DNA of 7,154 nucleotides from Halanaerobiales bacterium (GTDB lineage Bacteria; Bacillota_F; Halanaerobiia; Halanaerobiales; DTU029): NCBI GenBank assembly GCA_016278415.1, contig JADQBV010000382.1, forward strand, positions 1-7,154, in the 5' to 3' direction. Position 1 is the stretch's first letter. The number at the start of each line of letters is the position of its first letter. Below the pieces are notes generated by a model. It saw nothing but the letters and a program-made list of their open reading frames with translations. It did no database searches and was not told the origin of the DNA. The position numbers and the translations under genes are program-made. Shown piece after piece: positions 1 to 6,079 of the stretch.

Positions 1-141
1 TTATCAATAGTGACCCCTTGACAAATTTTAAAAAAGTTTATGCAAAGCTAGTGATATTTAATATATATATACTAGGTTTTCCTTAGACTATTTGTAGCTA
101 ACAGTACTCTATGTCAATAATAACCTTCCAAAATTTAATGA
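1..141. other. Intergenic tail downstream of the activase operon
   Basis: This is an AT-rich stretch between the activase stop codon and the window edge. I see no ORF with a ribosome binding site. I also see no convincing intrinsic terminator on the minus strand: the AT run near 54-70 is flanked by CTAGT (48-52) and ACTAG (71-75), but no T tract follows. Transcription of the trio may therefore end beyond the window. The stretch contains a diverged copy of the repeat found upstream of spoIIAA, listed separately. A forward TTGACA at 19-24 has no good -10 partner at 16-18 bp. Confidence 0.5.
70..115 (-). repeat. Diverged third copy of the spoIIA-upstream repeat
   Basis: Read on the minus strand, this segment begins GACATA, keeps the blocks ACTG, CTAC, AGTCT and AAGG in order, and ends AAAACCTAGTA. 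Copy 2 near the other window edge (7093-7135) shows the same blocks in the same order. The 11-base AAAACCTAGTA block matches exactly (70-80 here, 7093-7103 there). The middle has insertions and substitutions, so this is a tentative, decayed relative rather than a clean copy. Confidence 0.4.
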
Positions 142-1107
142 TTATACCGCTTCCCATTTTGGGCATTTATATCCCCAACGTGCAATTACTTCATCATTCT
201 GATAAATGTTAACTACTTCACATCTGTTTGGACAACCATCACATTCAAAACTAGTGGTTTTAAATTCAAATTTAGTAATATGGAAACCCTTAAATGATGT
301 CTTTTTTGATTTATTAATTATATACTCTCTCGCCAGGAGACCTGCACCAATAGCCCCCATAACATCATGATACTCAGGGACAAAAACATCACAATCCAGT
401 TCTTTTTCAAAGGCTTTTTTTATTCCTACATTTGCTGCCACACCGCCCTGAAAAACTACTGGTGTTTGTATGTCTTTCCCCTTAGCTACGTTATTTAGGT
501 AATTCCTAACCATAGCCTCACATAGACCAGCAATTATTTCCGGCAGATCATGTCCTAATTGCTGTTTATGAATCATATCAGATTCAGCAAAAACAGAACA
601 TCGACCTGCAATCCTTACAGGACTTTCTGCTCTTAGTGCATATTCACCAAATTCCTCAATAGGTATTTCAAGACGAGCAGCCTGTTGATCCAAAAAAGAC
701 CCTGTACCAGCTGCGCAAACTGAATTCATAGCAAAATCAATAGCTATTCCATCTCGTATTATAATTATTTTGGAGTCCTGACCACCTATTTCAACAACTG
801 TTTTAACATCTGGTACCAGATTTGATGCCGCTACTGCATGTGATGTGATTTCATTCTTAATCACATCTGCTCCAATCATAACCCCTGCTAAATCCCTCCC
901 ACTCCCTGTTGTACCTGCTCCCAAAATATTTATATCATCAAAGTTATCTTTTATCTGTATTAAACCATCTTTTATAACCTTAACCGGTTGACCCTTTGTC
1001 CTAAGATATACCTTGTCTACTAAATTTCCGAATCTATCTAATAATGCGATATCAGTGCTTACAGAACCTACATCAATACCTAAAAAGTAATTATTACTTT
1101 TATCCAT
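142..1107 (-). CDS. Acyl-CoA dehydratase activase (HgdC / BcrAD-BadFG family ATPase) with Cys-rich tail
   Basis: This 321-residue protein is an ASKHA-fold ATPase. Characterised relatives are homodimers that carry one [4Fe-4S] cluster and use ATP hydrolysis to push a low-potential electron into a 2-hydroxyacyl-CoA dehydratase or a benzoyl-CoA reductase-like partner. Visible motifs are the phosphate-1 loop GIDVGSVSTD (10-19), GAGTTGSGRDLAG (63-75), EIGGQDSK (106-113), CAAGTGSFLDQQ (131-142), GRCSVFAESDMI (168-179), FQGGVAANVG (219-228) and HDVMGAIGAG (247-256). C131 and C170 match the two cluster ligands known in HgdC. Beyond residue about 275 there is an extension with C289, C292, C296 and C315, not found in minimal activases, that could hold a second metal site. 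The ATG is preceded by AAGGAG 10 bases upstream. The gene overlaps the stop of the HgdB-like gene by 8 bp, so it is translationally coupled. The substrate is unknown. Confidence 0.92.
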   Translation of the reverse strand: MDKSNNYFLGIDVGSVSTDIALLDRFGNLVDKVYLRTKGQPVKVIKDGLIQIKDNFDDINILGAGTTGSGRDLAGVMIGADVIKNEITSHAVAASNLVPDVKTVVEIGGQDSKIIIIRDGIAIDFAMNSVCAAGTGSFLDQQAARLEIPIEEFGEYALRAESPVRIAGRCSVFAESDMIHKQQLGHDLPEIIAGLCEAMVRNYLNNVAKGKDIQTPVVFQGGVAANVGIKKAFEKELDCDVFVPEYHDVMGAIGAGLLAREYIINKSKKTSFKGFHITKFEFKTTSFECDGCPNRCEVVNIYQNDEVIARWGYKCPKWEAV

Positions 1108-2185
1108 ATAAAACCTTCTCCTTGCTTTCCTTTTTCCTAATTAATAAATCTACAAATGCCTCTAACCTTGTTTGCAAGCCAGCATCTCCACTATGTTCAT
1201 CAAAGAATAATGTTAGAATAGGAATTTCTTCATCTTTACTAACTGCTGGTAAAATTGATTGTGAAATAATTTCCGGCATACAGGTAAAAGGGGCAAGCTG
1301 TATAACACCATCAAAGTCGCGGTCTGCATACATTACAGCATTTCCAACACTCTCCTGCCCATGCCCTCCAACAAAACTGTTTAAATACTTTTCTGCTGCT
1401 TTTTCAATCAAGTCTCTATCATTAGACAAATGTAAAAAATGCAGCAACCAATTAGTCATAGATATATCCTTTTCTACAACCACACCAAGACTACCTAATT
1501 TTTTCTCTATATCAAGATTGACATAGGGTTCTAGTACCAAATATATCTCGCCAACTATACCAATTTTCACTTCTATTCCCTGCTTATATTCACTTTTAGT
1601 TTTATCTATCAATTCAATATACTTATTTTCTAAAATATGAATATCATCAACAGACATTAATCTATCAATTTCTTTAAGAAAAGAATTATGTAATTTATCT
1701 ACTATACCATCTTTATTTTCAGTTGCCCTTCGTTTTAGGACAAGTTGATGTAATTTATCAATTGCTAAAGCTTTATTCCAGGCAATTTTAGCTGCTGAAT
1801 ACAACTTTAGATAGGGAATACTACCAAAGATATCCCTGATACTTCGATAATTTCTTAGTAAACCTGGCTCAATTACATATATATCAAACTCATATCCAAG
1901 TTCTGTCAATATTTCTCTTTGTACTTCAGCATAATAACCAAAACGACAGGGACCACATCCACCACCCATTACAATAATGTTTGCCCCTTCCTCTAAAGCC
2001 TCAATAAAATTACCAAGGTTTATTTTTAGTGGAAGACAGGCAAATTCAGGACCATATTTTACCCCTAAATCTAGGGTTTTTCTACTTATTTTAGGTGGCA
2101 CAATTACTTCAAAATCTAATTTATTAAAAAAAGACTTGACTGGTATAGCCATTTCTCCCATATGTGGAAAGCTTATTTTATTCAT
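1100..2185 (-). CDS. HgdB-like CoA protein activase / 2-hydroxyacyl-CoA dehydratase D-component family protein
   Basis: This 361-residue protein is related to the HgdB/BcrC-type subunits that carry an iron-sulfur cluster and are reduced by the activase. Candidate cluster ligands are C50 in ACLPLK (49-54) and C77 and C80 in GGGCGPCRFGYY (74-85); C302 lies in PFTCMPEI (299-306). The C-terminus has the family signature DEHSGDAGLQTRLEAFVDLL (329-348). It is shorter than the roughly 400-450 residues of classical dehydratase subunits, and I see no evidence for a particular CoA substrate. Its C-terminal signature is shared with the upstream gene product, so the two are paralogues. The ATG at 2185 overlaps the upstream stop as ATGA (4 bp), with an AAGGAAG ribosome site just before. 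Known: this family occurs widely in anaerobic Firmicutes, mostly without assigned function. Inferred: it is the acceptor of electrons from the downstream activase. Confidence 0.85.
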   Translation of the reverse strand: MNKISFPHMGEMAIPVKSFFNKLDFEVIVPPKISRKTLDLGVKYGPEFACLPLKINLGNFIEALEEGANIIVMGGGCGPCRFGYYAEVQREILTELGYEFDIYVIEPGLLRNYRSIRDIFGSIPYLKLYSAAKIAWNKALAIDKLHQLVLKRRATENKDGIVDKLHNSFLKEIDRLMSVDDIHILENKYIELIDKTKSEYKQGIEVKIGIVGEIYLVLEPYVNLDIEKKLGSLGVVVEKDISMTNWLLHFLHLSNDRDLIEKAAEKYLNSFVGGHGQESVGNAVMYADRDFDGVIQLAPFTCMPEIISQSILPAVSKDEEIPILTLFFDEHSGDAGLQTRLEAFVDLLIRKKESKEKVLYG

Positions 2186-3198
2186 GCCAACTTCCTTCTT
2201 TCTAGTAGATCTACAAAGGCTTCTAATCTAGTAATTAGACCAGCCGCACCACTATGCTCGTCAATATTAATATTTAATATTGACACATTATTTCGCTTAC
2301 CTTTGATATCTACTAATTCCTTGACCAATGAATCAGGTCCACAGCCAAAAGCAGTCACTTGTACGATTCCATCAATATCACTATTCTCTGATAATAAGTG
2401 ATATGCTGTACCCATTACCTTTCTATTAAAATACCAGAAAAGTTTTTTGCTCTGTAAGGCGGCTGCACCCTCTATAGAGCTATGTTCATACATTTCTACT
2501 GTACTTACATCTAATCCCATATCGCGCAAATGTTTAATTATATCCATACTTATATAATTATCATTAATAATATAAGCATGACCTAAAACTGCTATCTTCA
2601 ATTTATTTTTTTCACTATACCCAGTATCTTCAGTATGCTTATTTAAATTACTTAATTTATTTATTTTATTATCTTCATTAAAAACTATATTAATAGCGTC
2701 ATCAAAAGTTATTGATTCAGTTTGTATCTTTTCAAATTTATTTTGCAACTTTATTGCTTTACGATAAGCACTTTCTACCTCCCAAAATCCCTTATTAAAT
2801 ATATCCCCTATCTCCCTAGCAATTTTTCTGACAGGCATAAATCCTTTTCTTAAATCAATAACTGGTTCAATTATTTTGGGTAATCCTTTTATATTAGCCC
2901 TTATCATATCCGGAAGTCCCATAAATTTGGGACAAACGTAATTATTATTACCCAAACTAACAAATCGAGGTATAAATAAGTAATCAACCTTATCTTTCAA
3001 TTCCAAAACATGTCCATAATATACTTTAAATGGTAGACAAATATCATCTACAGAAATTTTTACCCCTTGGTTTATTATTTTCTTATTAGTATTTGGTGAT
3101 AATTTAAATTCTATATCTAACTCATCAAAAAATGCTTTCCACATAGGATAGTAATAATGGTACATTAATGCTCGAGGTATACCAACCTTACTGGACAA
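2182..3198 (-). CDS. DUF2229-type acyl-CoA dehydratase activase-related protein (HgdB-like paralogue)
   Basis: This 338-residue protein is the first gene of the three-gene operon. The N-terminal motif VGIPRALMYHYYYPMW (5-20) and the block VCPKFMGLPDMI (88-99) are typical of the DUF2229 (PF09989) family, also found inside the giant fused activase proteins of clostridia. Cysteines are C54 (DICLPFK), C89 and C286 (AFGCGPD). The C-terminal DEHSGAAGLITRLEAFVDLL (313-332) is nearly the same as in the next gene. The start codon is TTG at 3198-3196, with AAGGAG nine bases upstream. The first internal ATG is M12, inside the conserved motif, so it cannot be the real start. Inferred role: one half of a heteromeric iron-sulfur acceptor that works with the activase. 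No substrate can be named. An insertion of low-complexity charged sequence lies at about 155-200. Confidence 0.83.
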   Translation of the reverse strand: MSSKVGIPRALMYHYYYPMWKAFFDELDIEFKLSPNTNKKIINQGVKISVDDICLPFKVYYGHVLELKDKVDYLFIPRFVSLGNNNYVCPKFMGLPDMIRANIKGLPKIIEPVIDLRKGFMPVRKIAREIGDIFNKGFWEVESAYRKAIKLQNKFEKIQTESITFDDAINIVFNEDNKINKLSNLNKHTEDTGYSEKNKLKIAVLGHAYIINDNYISMDIIKHLRDMGLDVSTVEMYEHSSIEGAAALQSKKLFWYFNRKVMGTAYHLLSENSDIDGIVQVTAFGCGPDSLVKELVDIKGKRNNVSILNINIDEHSGAAGLITRLEAFVDLLERRKLA

Positions 3199-3203
3199 TA
3201 TAT

Positions 3204-3213
3204 ATCACTCCTT
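3204..3213 (-). promoter_or_regulatory. Ribosome binding site that fixes the TTG start of the activase operon
   Basis: The minus strand reads AAGGAGTGAT. Its AAGGAG core (3213-3208) ends nine bases before TTG at 3198. No ATG or GTG lies at a suitable distance, and the conserved N-terminal motif of the protein begins only four codons later, so TTG is the start. Confidence 0.8.
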
Positions 3214-3262
3214 AAATATACGTTCTCAACTTTCAACAAAAGCTTATAATTAATAGTGCAAC

Positions 3263-3294
3263 AAAGGCTTCGTAAAATTTTAGGGAAGACCTTT
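3263..3294 (-). terminator. Weak candidate hairpin between spoVAF and the activase operon
   Basis: On the minus strand AAAGG-T-CTTC (3294-3285) pairs with GAAGCCTTT (3271-3263): nine pairs, one bulged T and a 13-base AT-rich loop. It lies about 30 bp after the spoVAF stop. The sequence that follows (TGTTGCAC) is a poor U tract, so termination would be partial at best. I see no clear sigma-A or sporulation promoter in the 127-bp gap (3199-3325), so it is unresolved whether the activase trio is read through from spoVAF. Confidence 0.3.
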
Positions 3295-3325
3295 TTGAAT
3301 TTCCATTATTATTTCTACAAGGATA

Positions 3326-4804
3326 TCAGTCTTTTTCCTTATCATCCTCTTTTACTGCTCGATCTTTATCTCTTACATTATATGCTTTAGGTCTTAGATG
3401 AGACAAATCTAATACTGTCACTCTAAGCAAATAGGATTTTAAGGCCTGATAATTAAATGGTATAATTGGCCATAAATAATGTACTCCAAAAGACTTTGTA
3501 AAGGCCGTCCATAAAAATAGTAACAAGAAGGATATAATAAATCCCCATATATTACCAACTATAACCGCTATTAATAATATGAATCTGAACATTTTCAAGA
3601 CCAGGGCAAGTTCATAACCAGGTATTGCAAAATTGCTTATAGCAGAAATAGCCATATATAAGATAACTTCTGGAGAAAAAAGACCCACCTGTACAGCAAA
3701 ATCACCCAATAGTAGAGCACTTACTAAACTTAATGAACTTGCTAAAGTATTTGGGGTTTGAATAGATGCCATCCGGATTAAATCTATACCCAGACTAATC
3801 AATATAAATTGTACTCCTAAACCGATTGTACTACTCTCTTTAACACCTATAAAAGAAAAGTATTCTGGTAAAACATTTTGGTTTGTAGCCAGTAACAGCC
3901 AAATAGCCGGTAAAAAAACTGATACTAATATAGCTATTATTCTCATAAAAGAAAGATAGGTACCCATTACAGGTCCCTTTCTATAGACTTCTAATGTCTG
4001 AATATGAGATAAAAATGGTGCTGGTAATATTAAGGATGTCGGTGAATTGTCAACAATAATGCATAAATTTCCTTCTAATATATGTGCAGCAACATTATCA
4101 GGTCTTTCAGTGTACCTAACTAAAGGAAATGGATTAAGTGTTCCACCAGTTATTATATCCTCAATAGATTTATCAGCAAGTGGTAGTCCATCAATATCGA
4201 CACTATCCAACTTGCTCTTAACGTCTTCTAAAAGTTCTGGATTAATAATATCTTTCATATAGACCAATGCTACATCGTTTTTTGAACGTTTTCCAATCTG
4301 TAAAACTTCGGCGCGAAAATTAACATCCCTGATTCTTCTCCTAACTGCATTTACATTAAAAAGCATTGTCTCGACAAAACCGTCAGCAGGACCCCGAGTT
4401 GCCTTTTCAAGTTCAGGCTCATCTGGTGATCTACTTAACCAGGTACGACCATCTATGATTATTACCTCATCAACGCCATCTATTAGTAGGGCCTGTGGTC
4501 CGGATAATATTTGTTGAACAACTATATCAAGATCTTTTTGAGTTTCTAATTCATAATATGGAAGTCTTTTATCTAATATCTTCTTAACAACATCTACTGA
4601 AACATCTTCTCGTTCAGTCTCCATTAATTTCAAAATAGGAAGTATTAATTGATCCTTAATAAACCCATCAATGAAGACTAAACTAGCTTTTCTACCACCA
4701 ATTTCAAAATTACGAACAAGAACGTCAAAACTCTCATCAGCACCAAGGACTTCTTTTAATATCTCTAAATTATCATCTAACTTTTTCTTAACAGGATGTT
4801 TCAT
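3326..4804 (-). CDS. spoVAF: SpoVAF, GerA-family spore germination membrane protein
   Basis: The product is 492 residues from ATG, almost the 493 of B. subtilis SpoVAF. It is an A-subunit type GerA-family protein of the inner spore membrane. In Bacillus, SpoVAF speeds germination together with germinant receptors and is thought to help ion release. A soluble N-terminal half (1-280) contains RSPDEPELEKATRGPADGF (125-143) and the VRYTERPD block (229-236), both typical of the family. The C-terminal half holds about five or six hydrophobic segments (roughly 285-306, 328-344, 354-376, 378-396, 404-435), then a charged tail. An upstream in-frame GTG (4816) would add four residues but has no ribosome site. 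The ATG at 4804 has AAGGTGAGG six bases before it, so I chose the ATG. The neighbouring spoVAA-AE genes expected in many relatives are missing. A generic GerA A-subunit is possible, but the length and the position near sigF favour SpoVAF. Confidence 0.88.
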   Translation of the reverse strand: MKHPVKKKLDDNLEILKEVLGADESFDVLVRNFEIGGRKASLVFIDGFIKDQLILPILKLMETEREDVSVDVVKKILDKRLPYYELETQKDLDIVVQQILSGPQALLIDGVDEVIIIDGRTWLSRSPDEPELEKATRGPADGFVETMLFNVNAVRRRIRDVNFRAEVLQIGKRSKNDVALVYMKDIINPELLEDVKSKLDSVDIDGLPLADKSIEDIITGGTLNPFPLVRYTERPDNVAAHILEGNLCIIVDNSPTSLILPAPFLSHIQTLEVYRKGPVMGTYLSFMRIIAILVSVFLPAIWLLLATNQNVLPEYFSFIGVKESSTIGLGVQFILISLGIDLIRMASIQTPNTLASSLSLVSALLLGDFAVQVGLFSPEVILYMAISAISNFAIPGYELALVLKMFRFILLIAVIVGNIWGFIISFLLLFLWTAFTKSFGVHYLWPIIPFNYQALKSYLLRVTVLDLSHLRPKAYNVRDKDRAVKEDDKEKD

Positions 4805-4885
4805 CCCCCACCTCACCTTCTATAAAACAATCATTTCAAATACTTTATCCTAAAAAAACAATCTCTTAGACATAGCTTCTCTTAA

Positions 4886-5017
4886 TTATATTTTCAAAGC
4901 ATCAGTCGGTATATTTTCAGTAAACTCTGGTATAAGAAAATAATAAATTGCCAAAAAGACCACTACGATTATTACAGATGTAAATATTATACTAAAGTAT
5001 TTCCTAATTAGAATCAC
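4886..5017 (-). CDS. Uncalled small single-pass membrane protein upstream of spoVAF
   Basis: This open frame gives 43 residues from GTG (5017) or 40 from ATT (5008). It has a short basic N-terminus (R5, K6), one strongly hydrophobic helix (about residues 8-29, rich in I, V, F and Y) and a short, mildly acidic C-terminal tail starting PEFTEN. By the positive-inside rule the N-terminus should face the cytoplasm. I do not recognise the family. The GTG sits inside the ribosome site GAGGTGAT itself, with no other site upstream. The GAGG core is eight bases before an in-frame ATT, so a rare AUU start is a real possibility. It is the first ORF after the sigma-G-like promoter and ends 81 bp before the spoVAF ATG, so it is probably made in the forespore. 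It may be a partner or regulator of SpoVAF; this is inference. Confidence 0.5.
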   Translation of the reverse strand: MILIRKYFSIIFTSVIIVVVFLAIYYFLIPEFTENIPTDALKI

Positions 5018-5020
5018 CTC
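5013..5020 (-). promoter_or_regulatory. Ribosome binding site of the small membrane ORF
   Basis: GAGGTGAT on the minus strand is a near-perfect match to the 16S anti-Shine-Dalgarno complement (AAGGAGGTGATC). Its strength and isolation, with no larger ORF using it, argue that the small frame behind it is translated. It overlaps the only in-frame GTG, which leaves ATT (5008-5006) as the properly spaced start. Confidence 0.6.
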
Positions 5021-5062
5021 TATATTTAATCTTAAAACTAACCATAAATATTAATCTAATTA

Positions 5063-5092
5063 TAGTATTTTATAATTACTATGAATATATAC
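5063..5092 (-). promoter_or_regulatory. Candidate sigma-G promoter for the small ORF and spoVAF
   Basis: The minus strand reads GTATA (5092-5088), an 18-base spacer and AATACTA (5069-5063). The B. subtilis sigma-G pattern is GnATR, about 18 bases, then CAtnnTA, so only the first base of the -10 box differs. It lies just downstream of two terminators and about 45 bp before the first ORF, the right place for a promoter of this unit. The same -10 region also contains TATAAT, with a weak TATTCA 17 bases upstream, so a housekeeping promoter cannot be excluded in this AT-rich sequence. Confidence 0.5.
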
Positions 5093-5120
5093 AAAAAAAC
5101 TGGCTTATAAGTCAGTTTTT
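5093..5120. terminator. Bidirectional intrinsic terminator in the sigF-spoVAF spacer
   Basis: AAAAACTG (5095-5102) and CAGTTTTT (5113-5120) are complementary and enclose CTTATAAG, with one G/T position. The stem is flanked by A and T runs on both sides, so it would work in either direction. It lies only one base upstream of the -35 box of the candidate sigma-G promoter and would insulate it from read-through. Confidence 0.65.
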
Positions 5121-5230
5121 ATAATATTATATTAAATCTTCTTGATAGGATCATACAAACTATTTTCAGTACTATAATATATTCTTCTTCATTAATTACT
5201 TACTTTTTTCTTATAATTATCAATAAAAGT
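5121..5230. other. Spacer between two terminators
   Basis: This AT-rich stretch of about 110 bp between the sigF terminator and the second terminator shows no ORF longer than about a dozen codons on either strand and no ribosome site. I find no promoter here that I would defend. Two terminators around so little sequence suggest that a gene has been lost. Confidence 0.45.
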
Positions 5231-5254
5231 AAAAAACCAGAGTTTCCCCTGGTT
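5231..5254 (-). terminator. Intrinsic terminator of the spoIIA operon
   Basis: On the minus strand AACCAGGG pairs with CTCTGGTT around a GAAA tetraloop (eight pairs including one G-U) and is followed directly by TTTT. It begins about 50 bp after the sigF stop codon and has the classical form of a Rho-independent terminator. Confidence 0.85.
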
Positions 5255-5282
5255 CTATAACATACATATTATATTTTCGAAC

Positions 5283-5292
5283 TTTTTCGACA
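5283..5292 (-). promoter_or_regulatory. Spo0A-box-like sequence just after sigF
   Basis: The minus strand reads TGTCGAAAAA. It holds the TGTCGAA core of the Spo0A recognition sequence, followed ten bases on by a related TTCGAAAA. It lies between the sigF stop and its terminator, not in front of a promoter that I can see, so binding may have no regulatory effect. Short matches of this kind are expected by chance in AT-rich DNA. Confidence 0.2.
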
Positions 5293-5295
5293 TTT

Positions 5296-5312
5296 CATTA
5301 TATCCTATAATG
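5296..5312. repeat. Perfect 7-bp inverted repeat across the sigF stop codon
   Basis: CATTATA (5296-5302) and TATAATG (5306-5312) are exact reverse complements around a three-base loop. The stop codon (5305-5307) sits at the loop edge. No T tract follows, so it is not a terminator. It might be a 3'-end RNA structure or chance. Confidence 0.35.
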
Positions 5313-6066
5313 ATTCCCTTAACTCAAGTAATATTTTCTTTTCTAAGCGAGATATCTGAACCTGAGATACACCTATTTCTTCGGCAATTTCCTGTTGAGT
5401 CTTATCTTCAAAGTACCTCATAAAGATAATCTTTCTAGAACGAGGCTCAAGACTTCGTATTACTTCAGTTAATTCTAATTTATCAAATGTTGACAAATCT
5501 GATTTGCTCTGATCATCTTTTAAACTGTCTAACAAATAAATATCACTATTACTATCATTATTTAATGTTTGATAGATAGATGTTGGGTTTTTATTTGCCT
5601 CAAGTGCTTTAACTATATCCTCCTTTGGTACCTCTGTTGCAGCAGATAATTCATTTATGGACGGTGAGCGATTGAGTTGTTTTTTTAGTTCTTCTTCTTT
5701 CTGTTTCACTATCCTAGCAATTTTTTTTAAAGAACGACTTACTTTTATAATACCATCATCCCTTAAGTAAAGCCGTATCTCTCCAATTATCTTAGAAACA
5801 GCATATGTAGAAAATTTAAATCCTTTACTAATATCAAATCCTTTAACAGCTTTGATTAAACCAATAACACCAATTTGAAAGAGATCTTGTAGATCATAGC
5901 CACTACTTTTAAAACGATAAGTGACCTTTAATACAAGTTTCAGATTATGTTCAACTACTTTGTCAAGCCCTTTTTCATCCCCTTGCTGAGCTAATTTAAT
6001 ATATTTATTAACCTCATCATCACTCAACAAATCATGATCGGGAAGGTTGATCATATTATAATTCAT
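5305..6066 (-). CDS. sigF: RNA polymerase sporulation sigma factor SigF
   Basis: This 253-residue sigma-70 family protein (B. subtilis sigma-F has 255) is the first forespore-specific sigma factor. SpoIIAB holds it inactive until septation. Region 2 spans about 35-105, with DLFQIGVIGLIKAVKGFD (61-78) for core binding and FKFSTYAVSKIIGEIRLYLR (83-102) for -10 recognition and melting. Region 3 covers about 108-155. Region 4 (about 200-248) includes RSRKIIFMRYFEDKTQQEIA (209-228) and the helix-turn-helix IAEEIGVSQVQISRLEKKI (227-245) for -35 recognition. The first ATG has AGGTGG four bases upstream. A second ATG four codons later lies too far from that site. The gene follows spoIIAB by 13 bp as the last gene of the operon and is closed by a strong terminator. 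The sequence resembles sigma-G too, but the operon partners settle it as sigma-F. Confidence 0.96.
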   Translation of the reverse strand: MNYNMINLPDHDLLSDDEVNKYIKLAQQGDEKGLDKVVEHNLKLVLKVTYRFKSSGYDLQDLFQIGVIGLIKAVKGFDISKGFKFSTYAVSKIIGEIRLYLRDDGIIKVSRSLKKIARIVKQKEEELKKQLNRSPSINELSAATEVPKEDIVKALEANKNPTSIYQTLNNDSNSDIYLLDSLKDDQSKSDLSTFDKLELTEVIRSLEPRSRKIIFMRYFEDKTQQEIAEEIGVSQVQISRLEKKILLELRESL

Positions 6067-6079
6067 CTTTCCACCTGCC

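Noticed and set aside
19..50. Forward promoter starting at TTGACA
   Set aside because: No acceptable -10 box lies 16-18 bases downstream, and no forward gene follows.
1044..1526. Forward-strand open frame of 160 codons
   Set aside because: It lies wholly inside the antisense of the activase and HgdB-like genes, has no ribosome site, and its product is serine- and leucine-rich with no motif, as expected for a shadow frame.
1977..2401. Two forward-strand open frames of about 80 codons
   Set aside because: They are antisense to the two HgdB-like genes, which have clear family motifs and coupled starts. No ribosome sites are seen.
3199..3325. Dedicated promoter for the activase operon
   Set aside because: TATAAG and TATATT hexamers exist on the minus strand, but no -35 box stands at proper spacing (13-15 or 22 bases only).
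4047..4853. Two short forward-strand open frames opposite spoVAF
   Set aside because: They are antisense to conserved GerA-family motifs. Composition looks like reverse reading of the real gene.
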